From a bacterium (lineage in GTDB: Bacteria; Bacteroidota; Bacteroidia; Cytophagales; Cyclobacteriaceae), in the NCBI GenBank assembly GCA_024743255.1, contig JANSWY010000008.1:1-64000 (forward strand): a DNA stretch of 64,000 nt. The letters are read 5' to 3'. Numbering within the stretch: position 1 is the stretch's first letter; every line of letters starts with the position of its first letter. The translations under genes were made by a program, and so were the position numbers. Below are positions 26,163-36,430 of the stretch, piece after piece. Below the pieces are notes generated by a model, which worked only from the letters and a program-made list of their open reading frames with translations, had not been told where the DNA came from and made no database searches.

Positions 26163-29100
26163 ATGAGTTTTATTCGCCCAAGAATTACATTTTTAGTTCT
26201 TTCACTAATTGTACTTGTCGCATCCTGCGGTAAAAAAGATGGTAAAGACGACTTTAGTAGTGCCCGCAACTTATATGTAGACTACATATCAAGTTACTCT
26301 TCTGGAATTATGTCCAGAACTTCCGATATCAAGATCAAATTCGCAAAAGAAATTGAAGGAATCGAAATAGGTCAACAAGCAGATGGACTATTTGAATTCT
26401 CTCCTTCAATAGCAGGGAGTGCAGTTTGGGAAGATAAGCGGACCCTGGTATTTAGCCCAAATGAGCCACTTCCATCAGGAACAAAATATGAATCAACATT
26501 AGCACTCTCCAAAATAATTACTGATGTACCATCTGACAGGAAAGAATTCAATTTCATATTTGAGTCCTTAATTCAAAACTATGATGTAAGTATTACGGGA
26601 CTGGAACTGTACAATGCCACTGACATTGAAAAGATGAAGCTCACAGGTACTCTTCAAACTGCGGACTTTGCGGACAATGAAAGCATTGAAAAAATCTTAC
26701 AGGCTCAACAAAAAGGAAACAATCTATCAATTACCTGGGATCACACTAGTGAAAACCAACATTTATTCATAGTCGAAAATGTTATCAGGGAAGAAGATCA
26801 GCAAGAGGTGAAATTGAGCCTTAATGGGTCATCAATTGGTGTTGATAAAAATGAAACACAAAATGTAGAAGTCCCTCCTTTGAATGATTATAAGGTCGTT
26901 TCAGTGCAAATCAAAAGAACAGGAGGCAATTACATTTCAGTATTATTTAGTGAGCCAATTAGTGAAAAGCAGAGTCTTCAGGGATTGGTAGAATTAAATA
27001 GTCGTTATACTGGCTTGCGACTTGTAGTTAACCTGAATGAACTTAAAATCTATCCTTCCAGAGAAATGTATGGTCCAGTTGATCTTAAGATTTACAAGAA
27101 TCTAAAGAATATAGCAGGATACAGCTTAAAAGAAGACTATTCCACTGAATTACAATTCTCTCAAAACAAACCAAGCGTGAGACTTGCCGATGAAAAAGAT
27201 GGGGCAATTCTTCCTAATTCGAAGGGACTGATCTTGCCATTTGAAGCTGTCGCTCTTAAAGCGGTAGAAGTTACGGTAGTGAAAGTGTTTGAAGAAAATG
27301 TACTTCAATATCTACAGGTGAATAAGATTGGAGGCAGGAGTCAAATGTCAAGAGTGGCAAGACCAGTTGCCAAAGTGACTGTTCCATTGAATAAAGTAGG
27401 CGTCACTAACCTAAATGAGTGGAACCGATATACATTGGATCTTGCAGAACACTTCCAGGCGGAACCTGGAGCTATATATGAAGTGAGAATTGGGTTTAGC
27501 AAAAAGAATTCGCTGTACTTCTGTGCAGACTCAGAGGAATCAGAATATGAAACACTGGAAGAAGAAAATTGGGGACCTGAAGAGGAATCTTCCTATTGGG
27601 ATTACTCAGAAGACTATTACTATAATGATTACGAATGGCAGGATCGGGATAACCCATGCAGCAACTCATATTATGGAGGTAGAAGAACAGTAAGCAAAGT
27701 CCTTTTCGCATCTGACTTAGGAATTATTGCCAAGAAACGTGATGGAGGAAAGGTTCATGCATTTATAACAAATTTATTGGATACAGAGCCTCAAAGTGAT
27801 GTTTCTGTCGCGGTTTATGATTATCAGCAGCAAATAATTGGTTCTGGAATTACCAATACTTTTGGAAGTGTTGAGATTGAAACCAATGGTAAACCTTACA
27901 TGCTTGCGGCTAAAAAAGATAATCAAACCGGTTATTTAAAACTAGATGATGGTTCATCACTATCACTTAGCAACTTCAATGTTTCAGGGCAAAGAATTAA
28001 GAAAGGAATTAAAGGCTTTATATATGGCGAACGAGGAGTCTGGAGGCCTGCTGACACGGTACACTTAGCGTTTATTTTGGAGGACAAAACAGGTCAGATT
28101 CCTGATAATCATCCAGTGATAATGGAGCTATGGAATCCTCTTGGGCAACTACATAGTAGAAAAGTCAGCTCTCAACCTGTGGGAGATATCTATAGATTTG
28201 ATATGATCACAGAATCCGAAGATCCTACAGGAAATTGGATGGCTAAAGTCAAGGTGGGAGGAGTAAACTTCTCTAAATCACTAAAAATAGAAACCGTCAA
28301 ACCAAATCGATTAAAAATTGATCTTGACTTTGGGAAAGATGTTATTACCGCTCTTGATAATGAGATAGCAGGTGACCTAAATGTAAAATGGCTCACTGGA
28401 GCAACAGCAGCCAACTTAAGAGCAGAATTTGAAGTATTCCTAACGGCAAGAAAAACTACTTTTGAAGACTATCCAAATTTCAGTTTTGATGATGCTGCAA
28501 AAGAGTTTTATGGAAGCACTGAGACGATATACTCAGGCAGATTAAATAGTGATGGGTACGCAAGAGTAATTGCAGACATCAGCGCAAGTGATAACGCTCC
28601 TGGTGCACTAACCGCAGTATTTAAGGGAAAAGTCTTTGAAGAAGGTGGCGACTTCAGTATTGATAAGTTTTCTATGCCATTCTATCCTTATGAAAGTTTT
28701 GTAGGAGTTAAACTTCCGGAAGGTGACAGAAGAGGAATGTTACTGACAGACGAAGATCACGAAGTAAGAGTAGTAACAGTCGATGCAAAAGGAAATCCAG
28801 TTAGTAGAAACGGGCTGAAAGTAAATCTATACAAGCTAAACTGGAGATGGTGGTGGGATAATTCTTATAATGATATAAGCAGCTATGTTGGTCGTGGTTA
28901 TAGAGATCCAATTCAAAATGGAACTATCAACACTACCAATGGAGAAGGAAAATGGAAGCTAAGAATCAATTACCCGGATTGGGGAAGATATTATGTACAA
29001 ATAGAGGATCCAGAATCAGGCCATACTACTGGTAAGGTTGTTTATGTGGACTGGCCGGGCTGGGCTGGAAAAGGCAAAAATGAAATGGGCGGAGCTTCTA

Positions 29101-31703
29101 TGCTGAGCTTCAATATTGAGAAAAGTGAGTATGAAACTGGTGAAGATATTAAAATTTCATTCCCGAGCACAGCAGGTAACAGAGCACTAATTTCATTGGA
29201 ATCAGGAAGTGAGGTACTGCAAACATTCTGGGTGGAAACAGAAGAAGAGTCTACCTCAGTCTCAATAGAAGCAACTGCAGACATGTCCCCAAATGTGTAT
29301 TTGAATATCACTATGATTCAGCCACATGCTCAGGAAAACAACGATTTACCAATTCGTTTGTATGGAATTGAATCCATAAAAGTGGTAGATCCAGGTACTA
29401 AGTTGGACCCAATTTTGGATATGCCAGATGAATTACAACCTGAACAAAAATTCACTGTAAAAGTAAAAGAAGACAATGGCAAGCCAATGGCTTACACGCT
29501 AGCGGTTGTTGATGAAGGCTTATTGGATCTTACAAAATTCAAAACTCCAGACGCTTGGAGCAACTTCTATAAACGAGAAGCTTTAGGTATTAAAACCTGG
29601 GACGTGTACGATGATGTTATGGGAGCTTACGGCGGTACAATCGAAAGGCTTTTAGCTGTTGGTGGTGATGGTGATTTCGAAGAAGAAGAAAAAGAACAGA
29701 AGGAGGCAAATAGGTTCAAACCAGTAGTCATGTACGTTGGACCTTTCTATCTGGAAGGTGGTGAAACCGCAACTCACGAATTACAAATGCCGCAATATGT
29801 GGGAAGTGTTAAAACCATGGTTGTTGCAGCTAAAGATGGGGCATACGGCCGAACCGATAAAGCCACCCCAGTGAGACAACCTATGATGATTCTGGCTACA
29901 ATGCCAAGAGTGGCAGGGCCAGGAGAAGATATCCTGTTACCGGTAAATGTCTTCACAATGAAAGATGATATTTCTGAAGTAAAACTAAAAGTAGAACCAA
30001 GCGGGTTATTAAAAGGAGTTGGTGCTACTGAGAGGACTGTTAAATTCAGTAAAGCAGGGGATAAAATCGCTTATTTCAACTTAAAAGTTGACGAAACAAT
30101 TGGTTACGGTGCTGTTAAAGTAACCGCAACAGCTGGTAATCTCACTGCCAACTATGATGTGGAGCTAAATGTCTTACCACGAAATCCAACCATTACAGAT
30201 GTGGTAGAAAAAGTGATCGACGGATCAGAAAACTGGCAATTAAACTACGAACCACTTGGAATTGCAGGAACGAATGAAGGAACAATTGAATTAAGTTCTT
30301 TACCACCATTAAATATTGATCAACGACTACAGTATTTAATTAAGTACCCACATGGATGTATCGAGCAAACGACTTCCTCGGTATTTGCTCAATTGTATTT
30401 GGACAATCTTACCGAATTGAAAAAAGAATACAAGGACAGAATTCAAACCAATATTAACGCAGCAATTAATCGACTAAAATCATTCCAGACTGGAAGTGGT
30501 GGATTTGCGTACTGGCCAGGAAACTCTGAGCCAAATTTATGGGGAAGTAATTATGCTGGACACTTCCTGGTTGAAGCTAAAAACAAAGGATACAATGTGC
30601 CTCAATCATTATGGAACAACTGGATCAGTTTCCAAACTCAACAAGCGAACAATTGGAATGGTGATGATTACAACAATGACCTGACACAAGCCTACAGATT
30701 ATATACATTGGCTCTTGCTAAGAAGCCAGCTGTTGGAGCAATGAATAGAATGAGAGAGAATTCCAACTTAAGTAAGTCTGCCAAATGGAGACTTGCATTG
30801 GCGTATGCTACAGCAGGTTACACCAATGAGGCAGCTCAACTGGTTCAGGATATTAGCTATGCAGTGGATAATTCAGATAACACCTATAGATATACATATG
30901 GATCGGGGACCAGAAACAGAGCAATGATTCTGGAAACTCTCATCAAACTTGATCGTAAAGCAGATGCTTTTAGTGTGCTTAATGAGATCGCAAAAGAAAT
31001 GGGAGACAGTAAGAAGTGGATGAGTACTCAAACTACTGCCTATTGTTTCATAGCAATCGCTCAATACGCTGATCAGTTCCCGGTTGACGAAGCATTGAAT
31101 GCAACAGCCACCATTGGAGGAGCTACAACAAATGTTACCAAGTCTGATTATGTTAGTCAGGTTTATCTGGAAGAAGCTGATAAGAGCACGAGTATTTCGG
31201 TTAAGAATAATGGCCAGACACCAGTTTACGCAAGGGTAATCCGAAAAGGAATTCCATTAGAAGGTGATGAGATTGAAGGTGAGAAAAATCTCAGAATGAC
31301 AGTCAAGTATATGGATATGGATGGTAAAGCAATCAATATCAATAGAATGAAGCAAGGAACTGATTTCATGGCACAAGTGACCATCACCAATCCAGGAATT
31401 AAAGGAAAATACGAAGATGTTGCACTCACACAAATCTTCCCTAGCGGATGGGAAATCATCAACAACCGACTGGATGGAACTGAAGAATACTTCCAGCAAG
31501 ACAAAGCTGAGTATACCGATATCAGAGATGACAGAGTGATGAATTACTTTGATATTGCCAGCAACAAAAGCCTCACTTTCAAAGTGCTTCTAAATGCAGC
31601 GTACAGAGGAAAATATTACTTGCCTGCAGTTTCAACAGAAGCCATGTATGATGATACTATTTATTCCCATAAAGCTGGTAAATGGGTAGAGGTAACTCAG
31701 TAA
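26163..31703 (+). CDS. Bacterial alpha-2-macroglobulin lipoprotein (YfhM/type I-like)
   Basis: An 1846-residue lipoprotein (lipobox VASC, Cys22). The order is: N-terminal MG1-like domain, several macroglobulin beta domains, a low-complexity acidic and tyrosine-rich segment near residues 455-510, the MG7/A2M domain, and the thioester domain with Cys1399-Ile-Glu-Gln1402. The intact CxEQ predicts a reactive thioester that can trap attacking proteases in the periplasm. It is followed 25 bp later by a PBP1C gene, the classic bacterial A2M partner, suggesting joint defence and cell-wall repair after envelope damage. Confidence 0.95.
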   Translation: MSFIRPRITFLVLSLIVLVASCGKKDGKDDFSSARNLYVDYISSYSSGIMSRTSDIKIKFAKEIEGIEIGQQADGLFEFSPSIAGSAVWEDKRTLVFSPNEPLPSGTKYESTLALSKIITDVPSDRKEFNFIFESLIQNYDVSITGLELYNATDIEKMKLTGTLQTADFADNESIEKILQAQQKGNNLSITWDHTSENQHLFIVENVIREEDQQEVKLSLNGSSIGVDKNETQNVEVPPLNDYKVVSVQIKRTGGNYISVLFSEPISEKQSLQGLVELNSRYTGLRLVVNLNELKIYPSREMYGPVDLKIYKNLKNIAGYSLKEDYSTELQFSQNKPSVRLADEKDGAILPNSKGLILPFEAVALKAVEVTVVKVFEENVLQYLQVNKIGGRSQMSRVARPVAKVTVPLNKVGVTNLNEWNRYTLDLAEHFQAEPGAIYEVRIGFSKKNSLYFCADSEESEYETLEEENWGPEEESSYWDYSEDYYYNDYEWQDRDNPCSNSYYGGRRTVSKVLFASDLGIIAKKRDGGKVHAFITNLLDTEPQSDVSVAVYDYQQQIIGSGITNTFGSVEIETNGKPYMLAAKKDNQTGYLKLDDGSSLSLSNFNVSGQRIKKGIKGFIYGERGVWRPADTVHLAFILEDKTGQIPDNHPVIMELWNPLGQLHSRKVSSQPVGDIYRFDMITESEDPTGNWMAKVKVGGVNFSKSLKIETVKPNRLKIDLDFGKDVITALDNEIAGDLNVKWLTGATAANLRAEFEVFLTARKTTFEDYPNFSFDDAAKEFYGSTETIYSGRLNSDGYARVIADISASDNAPGALTAVFKGKVFEEGGDFSIDKFSMPFYPYESFVGVKLPEGDRRGMLLTDEDHEVRVVTVDAKGNPVSRNGLKVNLYKLNWRWWWDNSYNDISSYVGRGYRDPIQNGTINTTNGEGKWKLRINYPDWGRYYVQIEDPESGHTTGKVVYVDWPGWAGKGKNEMGGASMLSFNIEKSEYETGEDIKISFPSTAGNRALISLESGSEVLQTFWVETEEESTSVSIEATADMSPNVYLNITMIQPHAQENNDLPIRLYGIESIKVVDPGTKLDPILDMPDELQPEQKFTVKVKEDNGKPMAYTLAVVDEGLLDLTKFKTPDAWSNFYKREALGIKTWDVYDDVMGAYGGTIERLLAVGGDGDFEEEEKEQKEANRFKPVVMYVGPFYLEGGETATHELQMPQYVGSVKTMVVAAKDGAYGRTDKATPVRQPMMILATMPRVAGPGEDILLPVNVFTMKDDISEVKLKVEPSGLLKGVGATERTVKFSKAGDKIAYFNLKVDETIGYGAVKVTATAGNLTANYDVELNVLPRNPTITDVVEKVIDGSENWQLNYEPLGIAGTNEGTIELSSLPPLNIDQRLQYLIKYPHGCIEQTTSSVFAQLYLDNLTELKKEYKDRIQTNINAAINRLKSFQTGSGGFAYWPGNSEPNLWGSNYAGHFLVEAKNKGYNVPQSLWNNWISFQTQQANNWNGDDYNNDLTQAYRLYTLALAKKPAVGAMNRMRENSNLSKSAKWRLALAYATAGYTNEAAQLVQDISYAVDNSDNTYRYTYGSGTRNRAMILETLIKLDRKADAFSVLNEIAKEMGDSKKWMSTQTTAYCFIAIAQYADQFPVDEALNATATIGGATTNVTKSDYVSQVYLEEADKSTSISVKNNGQTPVYARVIRKGIPLEGDEIEGEKNLRMTVKYMDMDGKAININRMKQGTDFMAQVTITNPGIKGKYEDVALTQIFPSGWEIINNRLDGTEEYFQQDKAEYTDIRDDRVMNYFDIASNKSLTFKVLLNAAYRGKYYLPAVSTEAMYDDTIYSHKAGKWVEVTQ

Positions 31704-31728
31704 GTTTAAAAGTTGGGGCTGATAGGGA

Positions 31729-34092
31729 GTGATGATAAGAAGGTATTTCAAGTTTAGGAGATGGTGGAAATGGATATTCATTTCCATCACCTCTGTTTTT
31801 GTAATTGTACTACTCCTTCCTCTGCCTGATCCTCTCTTTCAACAGAATTATTCAACCGTACTTGAAGCTAAAGACGGTGAACTACTAGGAGCCAAAATTG
31901 CCCCTGATGGACAGTGGCGTTTCCCCAGTTCTGATTCTGTTCCACAGAAATTTGAAATAGCCTTACTTCACTTTGAGGACGAATATTTCTACAAACACCC
32001 AGGAGTAAATCCCGTGTCGCTCTTTAGAGCAATCCGACAAAACATTGAGGCTGGTAAAATTGTCAGTGGAGGAAGTACACTCACTATGCAGGTTATTAGG
32101 CTATCTCGAAATAATCAACCAAGAACTGTTTCTCAAAAACTCTTCGAAACACTTTTAGCAATCAAGCTAGATCTTTTATACAGTAAAGAAGAAATCCTCA
32201 ACATGTACGCATCTCACGCCCCTTTTGGAGGAAATGTAGTTGGATTGAGTGCTGCTTCCTGGAGATATTTTGGCAGACCCGCTTCAGAATTGTCATGGGC
32301 TGAAGCAGCTTCACTGGCTGTTTTACCCAATAACCCATCAGCCATCTTTCCTGGAAGAAATGAAAATCCATATCTAGAAAAAAGAGATGCTCTTCTGGAC
32401 AAATTACTTTCAAAAGGTATAATCGATTCAACAACCTGTAAACTATCAAAAGCAGAATCATTACCTGGAAAACCAATCAAAATGCCAGGCTTAGCTCAAC
32501 ACTTACTATTTCGTTCTGCAAAGGAAGGTTTTGACGGAAAACTGGTGAGAAGTACCATCGACTTCAATTTACAGAATCGCGTAATTCCACAAGTTGAAAG
32601 GCATAGCCAGGAGCTGGATCAGAATGAAATTCATAATGCGGCAGCAATAGTAATTGAGGTTTCAACTGGTAATGTTTTAGCATATGTCGGAAATAGCAAT
32701 AATCCAGGAGATCATGGACAAAATGTGGATGTCATTACTGCGAGAAGAAGTCCAGGATCTGCCTTAAAACCTGTTTTGTATGCCGCGGCAATGGATGAAG
32801 GACTCATTACACCAAAGCAGCTTATTCCCGATGTTCCCTTAATCTATCAAGGATTCTCTCCTAAAAACTTTGATAAAAAATTCAGAGGTGTGGCTCAAGG
32901 TGATCAAGCACTTTCAAAAAGTCTCAATGTGCCTTTTGTGAACTTACTCAAAGATTATGGGTATGAAAAGTTCCATCAGAAACTACAACAATGTGGTATC
33001 ACAACACTCAATGAAAACCCTGACCATTACGGTTTATCAATCGTTCTGGGAGGTGCGGAAACCACACTCTGGGATATGACTTCAATGTACGCAAGCCTGA
33101 CAAGATCCATGATAAGATATAATGAAAGTGATGATTCACTGAAATACAATATTGAAGACTTTCATGCGAATACTTATACCAATCAGAATTGGCCCAAATA
33201 TACTTGCCAAAAAGAGGGCATTATTAGAGCAGAATCAATCTGGTATATGTTTAAGGCAATGAAAAATGTGGCAAGGCCTGAAGAATGGACTGGCTGGCAA
33301 CAGTTTGAGTCATCTCGTGATATCTCCTGGAAAACGGGGACTAGTTTTGGGTTTAGAGATGCTTGGGCAATTGGAATCAGCAAGGATTATGTAGTAGGTG
33401 TCTGGGCAGGAAATGCAGACGGAGAAGGAAGACCTGGACTTACAGGAGTCAGGTCTGCAGCACCTCTGATGCTTAGAATATTTGACTTATTACCCAAATC
33501 AGAAAAAATCAAACAACCTGGAGGGACTGATCATAAAATCTGCCGATTAAGTGGAATGATAGCAACTGAATTATGCCATGATACGGAATTAATGATTTTA
33601 CCAGCCTATATGTCGGAAGGGAATCAATGTACTTATCACAAAAAGATCTGGCTCGACAAAAGTGAAGAATATCAAGTGAATAGTACATGCTACTCTGTTT
33701 CTGATATGGTTGAAAAGAATTGGTTTTCTCTTTCTGCAATTGAGGGTTGGTACTTTAGGTCATATAATTCATCATATAAACAGCCTCCCAAATTTCACCC
33801 CTCTTGCCAATCAGATGCTAAAGTGACTTTTATGGAATTGATTTACCCAAAGAAGTTTACAAAAGTGTATGTCCCAAAAGAGTTAGATGGCAGCCCTGGA
33901 CAAGCAATCTTTGAAGTAGCTCATAAAAAACCATCTACAACTATCTTTTGGCACCTGGATGATCAATATTTGGGGAGCACTACTACATTTCATCAAATGG
34001 GGATCAATACTTCAAAAGGACACCATTTACTCAATCTAGTTGATGAAGATGGAAACACGCTGGAGCAAAGATTTGAAGTTGTGAGTAAATAA
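31729..34092 (+). CDS. pbpC: Penicillin-binding protein 1C
   Basis: A 787-residue class A PBP with one N-terminal membrane anchor. The glycosyltransferase (GT51) domain has FEDEYFYKHPGVNP and GGSTLTMQVIRL. The transpeptidase domain has SxxK at Ser344-Lys347 (SALK), SLN and KTGTS. A BiPBP_C domain ends the protein. It would polymerise and crosslink peptidoglycan from the periplasmic side. Pairing with the upstream alpha-2-macroglobulin gene matches the yfhM-pbpC arrangement of Escherichia coli. Confidence 0.95.
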   Translation: MMIRRYFKFRRWWKWIFISITSVFVIVLLLPLPDPLFQQNYSTVLEAKDGELLGAKIAPDGQWRFPSSDSVPQKFEIALLHFEDEYFYKHPGVNPVSLFRAIRQNIEAGKIVSGGSTLTMQVIRLSRNNQPRTVSQKLFETLLAIKLDLLYSKEEILNMYASHAPFGGNVVGLSAASWRYFGRPASELSWAEAASLAVLPNNPSAIFPGRNENPYLEKRDALLDKLLSKGIIDSTTCKLSKAESLPGKPIKMPGLAQHLLFRSAKEGFDGKLVRSTIDFNLQNRVIPQVERHSQELDQNEIHNAAAIVIEVSTGNVLAYVGNSNNPGDHGQNVDVITARRSPGSALKPVLYAAAMDEGLITPKQLIPDVPLIYQGFSPKNFDKKFRGVAQGDQALSKSLNVPFVNLLKDYGYEKFHQKLQQCGITTLNENPDHYGLSIVLGGAETTLWDMTSMYASLTRSMIRYNESDDSLKYNIEDFHANTYTNQNWPKYTCQKEGIIRAESIWYMFKAMKNVARPEEWTGWQQFESSRDISWKTGTSFGFRDAWAIGISKDYVVGVWAGNADGEGRPGLTGVRSAAPLMLRIFDLLPKSEKIKQPGGTDHKICRLSGMIATELCHDTELMILPAYMSEGNQCTYHKKIWLDKSEEYQVNSTCYSVSDMVEKNWFSLSAIEGWYFRSYNSSYKQPPKFHPSCQSDAKVTFMELIYPKKFTKVYVPKELDGSPGQAIFEVAHKKPSTTIFWHLDDQYLGSTTTFHQMGINTSKGHHLLNLVDEDGNTLEQRFEVVSK

Positions 34093-34120
34093 ATTCTCAA
34101 TTTCCCGAAACCATTATTTT

Positions 34121-34133
34121 CGAACGATCGTTC
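34121..34133. promoter_or_regulatory. TetR operator 1 (autoregulatory)
   Basis: CGAACGATCGTTC, containing the perfect 12-bp palindrome GAACGATCGTTC, lies 24 bp before the tetR start. It matches the site at 34740-34752 at 12 of 13 positions, so it is very likely bound by the TetR protein encoded between them. Confidence 0.75.
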
Positions 34134-34156
34134 TGTATAGTGAAAATTGAAATAAC

Positions 34157-34720
34157 ATGGCCAATTTAAAATACAGTCAGAATGAAGTAATCCAATCTCT
34201 ACTTGAGGTTTTCCGAAAAGTAGGGTACGATGGTGCTAGTCTGCAGCAATTGGCCAATGCCACTGGTTTGAAAAAATCCAGTCTGTATCACCGCTTCCCC
34301 AATGGGAAAAAGCAAATGGCCGAAGAAGTACTCAAAGCTGTTAATGATTGGGTGAAAGAAAATATTTTTGGCCTACTTCACGGCACTTCGAATCCAGCTT
34401 CACGAAGAGATCAGGTATTCAGTAACATCATAGAATTGTATGCCGAAGGTAAAACCCCTTGTATCCTCGGTTCACTTTGTACGGAATCAGGTTTGGATCA
34501 TTTCTCCCCTCTGATTCAAGATGCTTTTGATGATTGGTTGTCTGGTTTTACAAAATTGGGAATTGATTTTGGGTTAACAGACTCAGATGCTAAACAATTG
34601 GCTGAAGAAGTAATCATAAAAATTCAGGGCAGTTTGGTAGTAAGCAGAGGAGTAAAGAATCATCAGATATTTCTGAGAGCAATTGAATCGTTGAAAGATT
34701 CATACAAAATGAAGGAATAA
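34157..34720 (+). CDS. TetR/AcrR-family transcriptional regulator
   Basis: A 187-residue regulator with an N-terminal helix-turn-helix (VFRKVGYDGASLQQLANATG, then KKSSLYHRFPNGKKQMAEEV) and a helical ligand domain. The pattern resembles YxaF/LmrA-like members with a C-terminal domain that may bind lipophilic ligands or electrophiles; the Cys pair near ILGSLCTESG is notable. Matching palindromes before this gene and before the next one indicate autoregulation and control of the downstream flavin-protein and GAPDH genes. Confidence 0.92.
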   Translation: MANLKYSQNEVIQSLLEVFRKVGYDGASLQQLANATGLKKSSLYHRFPNGKKQMAEEVLKAVNDWVKENIFGLLHGTSNPASRRDQVFSNIIELYAEGKTPCILGSLCTESGLDHFSPLIQDAFDDWLSGFTKLGIDFGLTDSDAKQLAEEVIIKIQGSLVVSRGVKNHQIFLRAIESLKDSYKMKE

Positions 34721-34739
34721 AAAAATTTAATCTAAATAA

Positions 34740-34752
34740 CGAACGAACGTTC
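34740..34752. promoter_or_regulatory. TetR operator 2 (target operon)
   Basis: CGAACGAACGTTC, part of a longer palindrome centred on CGAACGTTCG (34744-34753), lies 9 bp before the PNPOx-family start codon. It would block transcription or initiation of the following two genes when bound. Confidence 0.75.
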
Positions 34753-34761
34753 GGTTTAAAT

Positions 34762-35367
34762 ATGGCTAAGAACTTTGCAGAAATAACATTTACAGACAGT
34801 GTCAAAAAGGCACAGGAAAAGTATGGATCCAGGGAGGTCTATGCCAAAGTAGAAAAAAGGCTCCCTGAGCAAAAAGATCTCTATCTGAGAGAAATGACTC
34901 ATATAGAGCGAATGGATGGATTTTACATGTCAAGTGTAGGTGAGAATGGATGGCCTTATGTTCAATTCAGAGGAGGACCAAAAGGTTTTTTGAAAGTAAT
35001 TGATCAGAATACACTTGGTTATGCCGACTTCAAGGGGAATCTACAATACATCAGCACAGGTAACATTACTTCTACAAAGAAGGTAGCGCTAATTTTACTT
35101 CACTACCCAACCAAGACAAGATTAAAAATCTGGGCAAATGCTGAAATACTAGACCCAAAAGAAAACCCTGAATTGACAGCAAAGCTTGTGGATGAGGAAT
35201 ATCAGGCAACAGTGGAACGTTTGGTCATATTCAAAATAGAAGCCTACGATTGGAATTGTCCACAGCATATTACTCCAAGATACACTTTGGAGGAAATCAA
35301 GCAGTTGATGCATCAGCATCCTGAATTAGCGGAGGATTTATGTCCCTCCAGATCATTAAAAGAATAA
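34762..35367 (+). CDS. Pyridoxamine 5'-phosphate oxidase-family FMN-binding protein
   Basis: A 201-residue split-barrel flavoprotein of the PNPOx-like group. Typical segments are FYMSSVGENGWPYVQFRGGPKGFLKV, LGYADFKGN and a strand with PTKTRLKIWANAEI. It is not the biosynthetic PdxH; members of this group are often general FMN- or F420-dependent reductases induced by toxic organic compounds. The upstream TetR operator predicts induction by a TetR ligand. The GAPDH gene follows after 13 bp. Confidence 0.87.
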   Translation: MAKNFAEITFTDSVKKAQEKYGSREVYAKVEKRLPEQKDLYLREMTHIERMDGFYMSSVGENGWPYVQFRGGPKGFLKVIDQNTLGYADFKGNLQYISTGNITSTKKVALILLHYPTKTRLKIWANAEILDPKENPELTAKLVDEEYQATVERLVIFKIEAYDWNCPQHITPRYTLEEIKQLMHQHPELAEDLCPSRSLKE

Positions 35368-35380
35368 ATCAAATACTAAA

Positions 35381-36367
35381 ATGAAACGAATAGCAATTAA
35401 TGGGTTTGGCCGGATAGGTCGGACTGCATTAAAAATCATAACTGATACTCCAGATATGGAGGTAGTCGCTATCAACGACCTATTTCCAGTAGATAACGCC
35501 GCTTATCTTTTGAAATATGATAGCATATATGGTAGATATGACAAACCGGTAAACCATGAAGCAAACAAACTCATTGTAGATGGATTTGGAATCAATTATT
35601 CTTCCATCAAAAACCCGGAAGAACTACCATGGAAAGAACTGGGAATTGATGTGGTAATCGAAAGCACCGGAGTATTCACAAAACAGGAAGATGCAGAAAA
35701 GCATATCAAAGCTGGCGCAAAGAATGTTGTAATCTCCGGCCCTACAAATAGCCTGGACACTCCAACTGTTGTCCATGGAGTAAATACTGAAGATGGTAAA
35801 ACCAATGTCTTCTCATGTGCTAGTTGTACCACAAATAATATCAGTCCAATCATTGAGATTCTTGGAAGAACTGTCGGTGTAAAAAAAGCAATCCTAAACA
35901 CCACTCATGCTTACACAGCATCCCAATCATTAATGGACTCACCTTCTAAAAAGACCAGAATGGGACGTGCAGCTGCAATGAACTTAGTACCAACTACAAC
36001 TGGGGCTGCAATTGCTACAACAAAAGCTCTACCTGAATTTCAAGGCAAGTTTGATGGAGTTGCGGTGCGAACACCAGTCCCTGTTGGATCTATTTCAGAC
36101 ATCACTTTTGTAGCTTCCAGACCAACAACCGTAAGGGAAATCAACGAAGTGCTGTCAAAAGAAGCTGCTACAGATAGATACAAGGAAATAATTGATGTTA
36201 CGGATGAACCTCTTGTTTCAAGTGACATAGTTCAAAGTCCATTTGCTTCGATTGTAGATTTATCTATGACCAAAGTTGTAGATGGAGACCTGGTTAAAAT
36301 TATGACCTGGTATGATAACGAATGGGGGTTTTCCAATCAGATGATCCGACAAATCAAAGAATTGTAA
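35381..36367 (+). CDS. Type I glyceraldehyde-3-phosphate dehydrogenase, divergent, in a TetR operon
   Basis: A 328-residue NAD-dependent GAPDH. Visible are INGFGRIGR at the N-terminus, the catalytic Cys149 in SCASCTTN, the His in NTTHAYT, PTTTGAA and the C-terminal WYDNEWGFSNQM. It oxidises glyceraldehyde 3-phosphate in glycolysis. Several usually conserved segments differ from housekeeping enzymes: VVISGPT instead of the SAP type, and ASQSLMDSPSKKTRMGRAAA. With a TetR operator upstream and a flavin reductase as operon partner, it looks like a second, stress-inducible paralogue. A pgk gene is not nearby. Confidence 0.9.
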   Translation: MKRIAINGFGRIGRTALKIITDTPDMEVVAINDLFPVDNAAYLLKYDSIYGRYDKPVNHEANKLIVDGFGINYSSIKNPEELPWKELGIDVVIESTGVFTKQEDAEKHIKAGAKNVVISGPTNSLDTPTVVHGVNTEDGKTNVFSCASCTTNNISPIIEILGRTVGVKKAILNTTHAYTASQSLMDSPSKKTRMGRAAAMNLVPTTTGAAIATTKALPEFQGKFDGVAVRTPVPVGSISDITFVASRPTTVREINEVLSKEAATDRYKEIIDVTDEPLVSSDIVQSPFASIVDLSMTKVVDGDLVKIMTWYDNEWGFSNQMIRQIKEL

Positions 36368-36388
36368 GTAGCCTGTTTATATGTACAC

Positions 36389-36430
36389 GTCCTGGTAGTT
36401 ACTGTTCAAGTATTGCCAGGACATCTTTTT
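36389..36430. terminator. Terminator between convergent GAPDH and LytTR genes
   Basis: GTCCTGG (36389-36395) pairs with CCAGGAC (36416-36422), followed within two bases by a T-rich run to about 36431. The right arm lies inside the last codons of the opposite LytTR gene. Confidence 0.55.

Noticed and set aside
31226-31504. Overlapping - strand ORFs near the end of the alpha-2-macroglobulin gene
   Set aside because: They are antisense shadows of a conserved coding region and show no domain or signal.
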